NCBI RefSeq assembly: GCF_001468465.1
Contig: NZ_LNSA01000001.1
Location: 277,031-341,030 of the forward strand
Length of the DNA: 64,000 nucleotides
Origin: Sphingopyxis sp. H115
GTDB taxonomy: Bacteria > Pseudomonadota > Alphaproteobacteria > Sphingomonadales > Sphingomonadaceae
Reading direction: 5' to 3'
The notes under the pieces are model-generated. The model saw only the letters and a program-made list of their open reading frames with translations. It made no database searches and was not told the origin of the DNA. Every line of letters starts with the position of its first letter. Position 1 is the stretch's first letter. The translations under genes were made by a program, and so were the position numbers. This document shows positions 62,851-64,000 of this stretch, piece by piece.

Positions 62851-63603
62851 ATGAACGAGCTTATCCAGATTGGCCCGATCAGCCCGCTGCGCCAGCGGCT
62901 GATCGACGATATGACCATGCGGCGCTTCTCGAAGGAGACGCAGCGTAATTATCTTCGCGACGTCGGGCGGTTCGCGACCTGGCTCGGACGCTCGCCCCAC
63001 ACTGCGAGCGCGGAGGATGTCCGGCAGTTCCAGATCGAGCAGCAGCAGGCGGGCGTCCCCGCGCCAACGATGAACAGCATCGTCGGCGCGCTGAGGTTCT
63101 TCTTCACGCACACACTCGACCGCCCCGATCTCGCGCGCAAGCTCGTCCGCACCAGGCAGGTTCGCAAGATCCCGGTCGTGCTGACCATGGCCGAGGTGAA
63201 GCGCCTGCTCGATGCCACGCGCTCGCTCAAGCACCAGGCCGCGCTGTCGGTCGCCTATGGAGCCGGGCTGCGCGTTGCCGAGGTGGTGACACGCCTCGAA
63301 GAGGAGACCCGGATCGGCAAGGGCGGGACCCTGGCGGCGCAGCTGTCGCGGCTCGACCTGATCGTGCTCGACGAGCTCGGTTATCTGCCGTTCGCCCGCT
63401 CCGGAGGGCAGTTGCTGTTCCACCTCATCAGCAAGCTTTATGAGCGCACCAGCGTCATCATCACCACCAACCTCGCCTTCGGCGAGTGGCCTACCGTCTT
63501 CGGTGATCCCAAGATGACCACGGCGCTGCTCGACCGCGTCACCCACCACTGCGATATCATCGAGACGGGCAACGACAGCTGGCGCTTCAAAAACCGCAGC
63601 TGA
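62851..63603 (+). pseudogene. In-frame chimera of a tyrosine recombinase and an IstB ATPase
   Basis: A 250-residue open frame made of two unrelated parts. Residues 1 to about 146 are the N-terminal SAM-like and early catalytic region of a phage-integrase-type recombinase ('[20 protein letters not shown]', '[15 protein letters not shown]'). From about residue 147 it becomes the C-terminal half of an IS21-type IstB helper ATPase ('[20 protein letters not shown]', '[19 protein letters not shown]', '[17 protein letters not shown]'). The recombinase lacks its catalytic Arg-His-Tyr C terminus and the IstB lacks Walker A. GAGGAG precedes the ATG, so it might still be translated. It looks like the product of a deletion joining two elements. 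Confidence 0.8.
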
Positions 63604-63941
63604 CCGCCACCTTCGGCGCCTTCAAAAATCTATCCTGCGCTGCGCGCGCCTCCGGTCGGGCTACGCCCGCCCTCCGCCGCACGCAGCGCAAGGCGACCTT
63701 CAACTAACCGGCATCATATCCGAAAAGGGGGTCCCTCTTCGACGCCGATCGGGGGTCCCTTTTGAACGCCGTTTGACACACCTGCAGGTCCAAAGCCTTC
63801 CGGCATGTTGTGGCGCATCGCATCGATCTGGAAGGCGTGTCCGCATGAGCCGCGTAGTGCGCAATCTCGTCGCGGCGGGAGGCGCTTGATGCTGTTTGAT
63901 CGTTAGCGATGCGACCACCCCACGTTGACGTGCGGAGGTTT
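63604..63941. mobile_element. IS21-like right-end remnant
   Basis: Sequence after the istB part of the chimera. It contains a GC-rich, protein-free stretch followed by two tandem terminal repeats (63727-63773) and the TGACA end typical of IS21-family elements. The left end, istA and a complete istB are absent, so this is a fragment. Confidence 0.55.
63727..63773 (+). repeat. Tandem IS21-type terminal repeats
   Basis: Two near-identical 23-base copies, at 63727-63749 and 63751-63773. Each starts GGGGGTCCC and ends in a GAACGCCG-like core (GACGCCG in the first copy). IS21-family ends commonly carry several such repeats as transposase binding sites. TGACACA follows the second copy. Confidence 0.7.
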
Positions 63942-64000
63942 TTAAGAGTTGCCGTAGCGGGATTCGTTATTCAGCTCTTTGAGCGCCGGGATGACGAGCG
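63942..64000 (-). CDS. Possible C-terminal end of a gene entering from the right
   Basis: On the minus strand a frame enters the window and ends '...IPALKELNNESRYGNS' with a TAA at 63942. It is too short to identify and may be chance, but the sequence has normal protein composition. Confidence 0.25.
   Translation of the reverse strand, partial: LVIPALKELNNESRYGNS

Noticed and set aside
62851..63603. Reading the 250-codon frame as a functional integrase
   Set aside because: The C-terminal catalytic half with the Arg-His-Tyr residues is missing and is replaced by IstB sequence.
1..64000. CRISPR arrays, rRNA operons and riboswitches
   Set aside because: No regularly spaced repeats, no rRNA sequence and no recognisable riboswitch aptamers were seen on either strand.

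Overview
The window looks like the chromosome of a GC-rich alphaproteobacterium of the order Sphingomonadales, most likely Sphingopyxis or a close relative. This rests on the general gene content, on the run of a rodZ-like gene, cpoB, tilS and ftsH, on hslVU of alphaproteobacterial type, and on a lasso peptide precursor whose core closely resembles what I recall of sphingopyxin I from Sphingopyxis alaskensis. The genus is an inference; no rRNA gene is present.

Region 1 (1-25.8 kb) is one large exopolysaccharide/capsule locus. It holds nucleotide-sugar genes for UDP-L-FucNAc (capE, capF, capG), a CDP-deoxyhexose (rfbF, rfbG and a short-chain reductase), UDP-ManNAcA (wecB, wecC), a uronic acid epimerase, and a PglC/PglD/PglE-like set for an amino-acetamido sugar. 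It also has an initiating sugar-phosphate transferase, three glycosyltransferases, a flippase, a polymerase, an O-antigen-ligase-like protein, and the Wza/Wzc-type export and kinase pair. Together these describe a complete Wzx/Wzy-type pathway.

Region 2 (25.9-29.7 kb) is housekeeping: a metallophosphatase, a mannose-6-phosphate isomerase and the HslVU protease.

Region 3 (29.7-46.6 kb) is an accessory block lying between hslU and the rodZ-like gene. Its first part holds small unknown genes, a MobA/MobL-like protein, a DUF2384 antitoxin-like protein, and a fused nucleotidyltransferase-HEPN protein. Its second part (34.3-44.3 kb) is a complete lasso peptide locus. On the plus strand it has a GntR regulator, a FecI-type sigma factor, a FecR anti-sigma factor, a TonB-dependent receptor and a lasso isopeptidase. 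On the minus strand, converging on these, it has the precursor A, the leader peptidase/RRE protein B and the cyclase C. The 46-residue precursor gene (44121-44261) is short and easily missed. A 30-bp perfect palindrome lies directly after it. An ISL3-family transposase gene follows.

Region 4 (46.6-62.1 kb) is core genome: cell-envelope genes (rodZ-like, cpoB), tilS, ftsH, rpoZ, a phospholipase-D-family protein, a phospholipid-methyltransferase-like protein, an MFS transporter, a bacterial CDC48-type AAA ATPase, a LysR regulator, a cyclophilin-like protein, tRNA-Thr(GGT) and tRNA-Ser(GGA).

Region 5 (62.1-64 kb), just after tRNA-Ser, is decayed mobile DNA: an ankyrin-like remnant, an in-frame chimera of a tyrosine recombinase with an IS21-type IstB ATPase, and tandem IS21-like terminal repeats.
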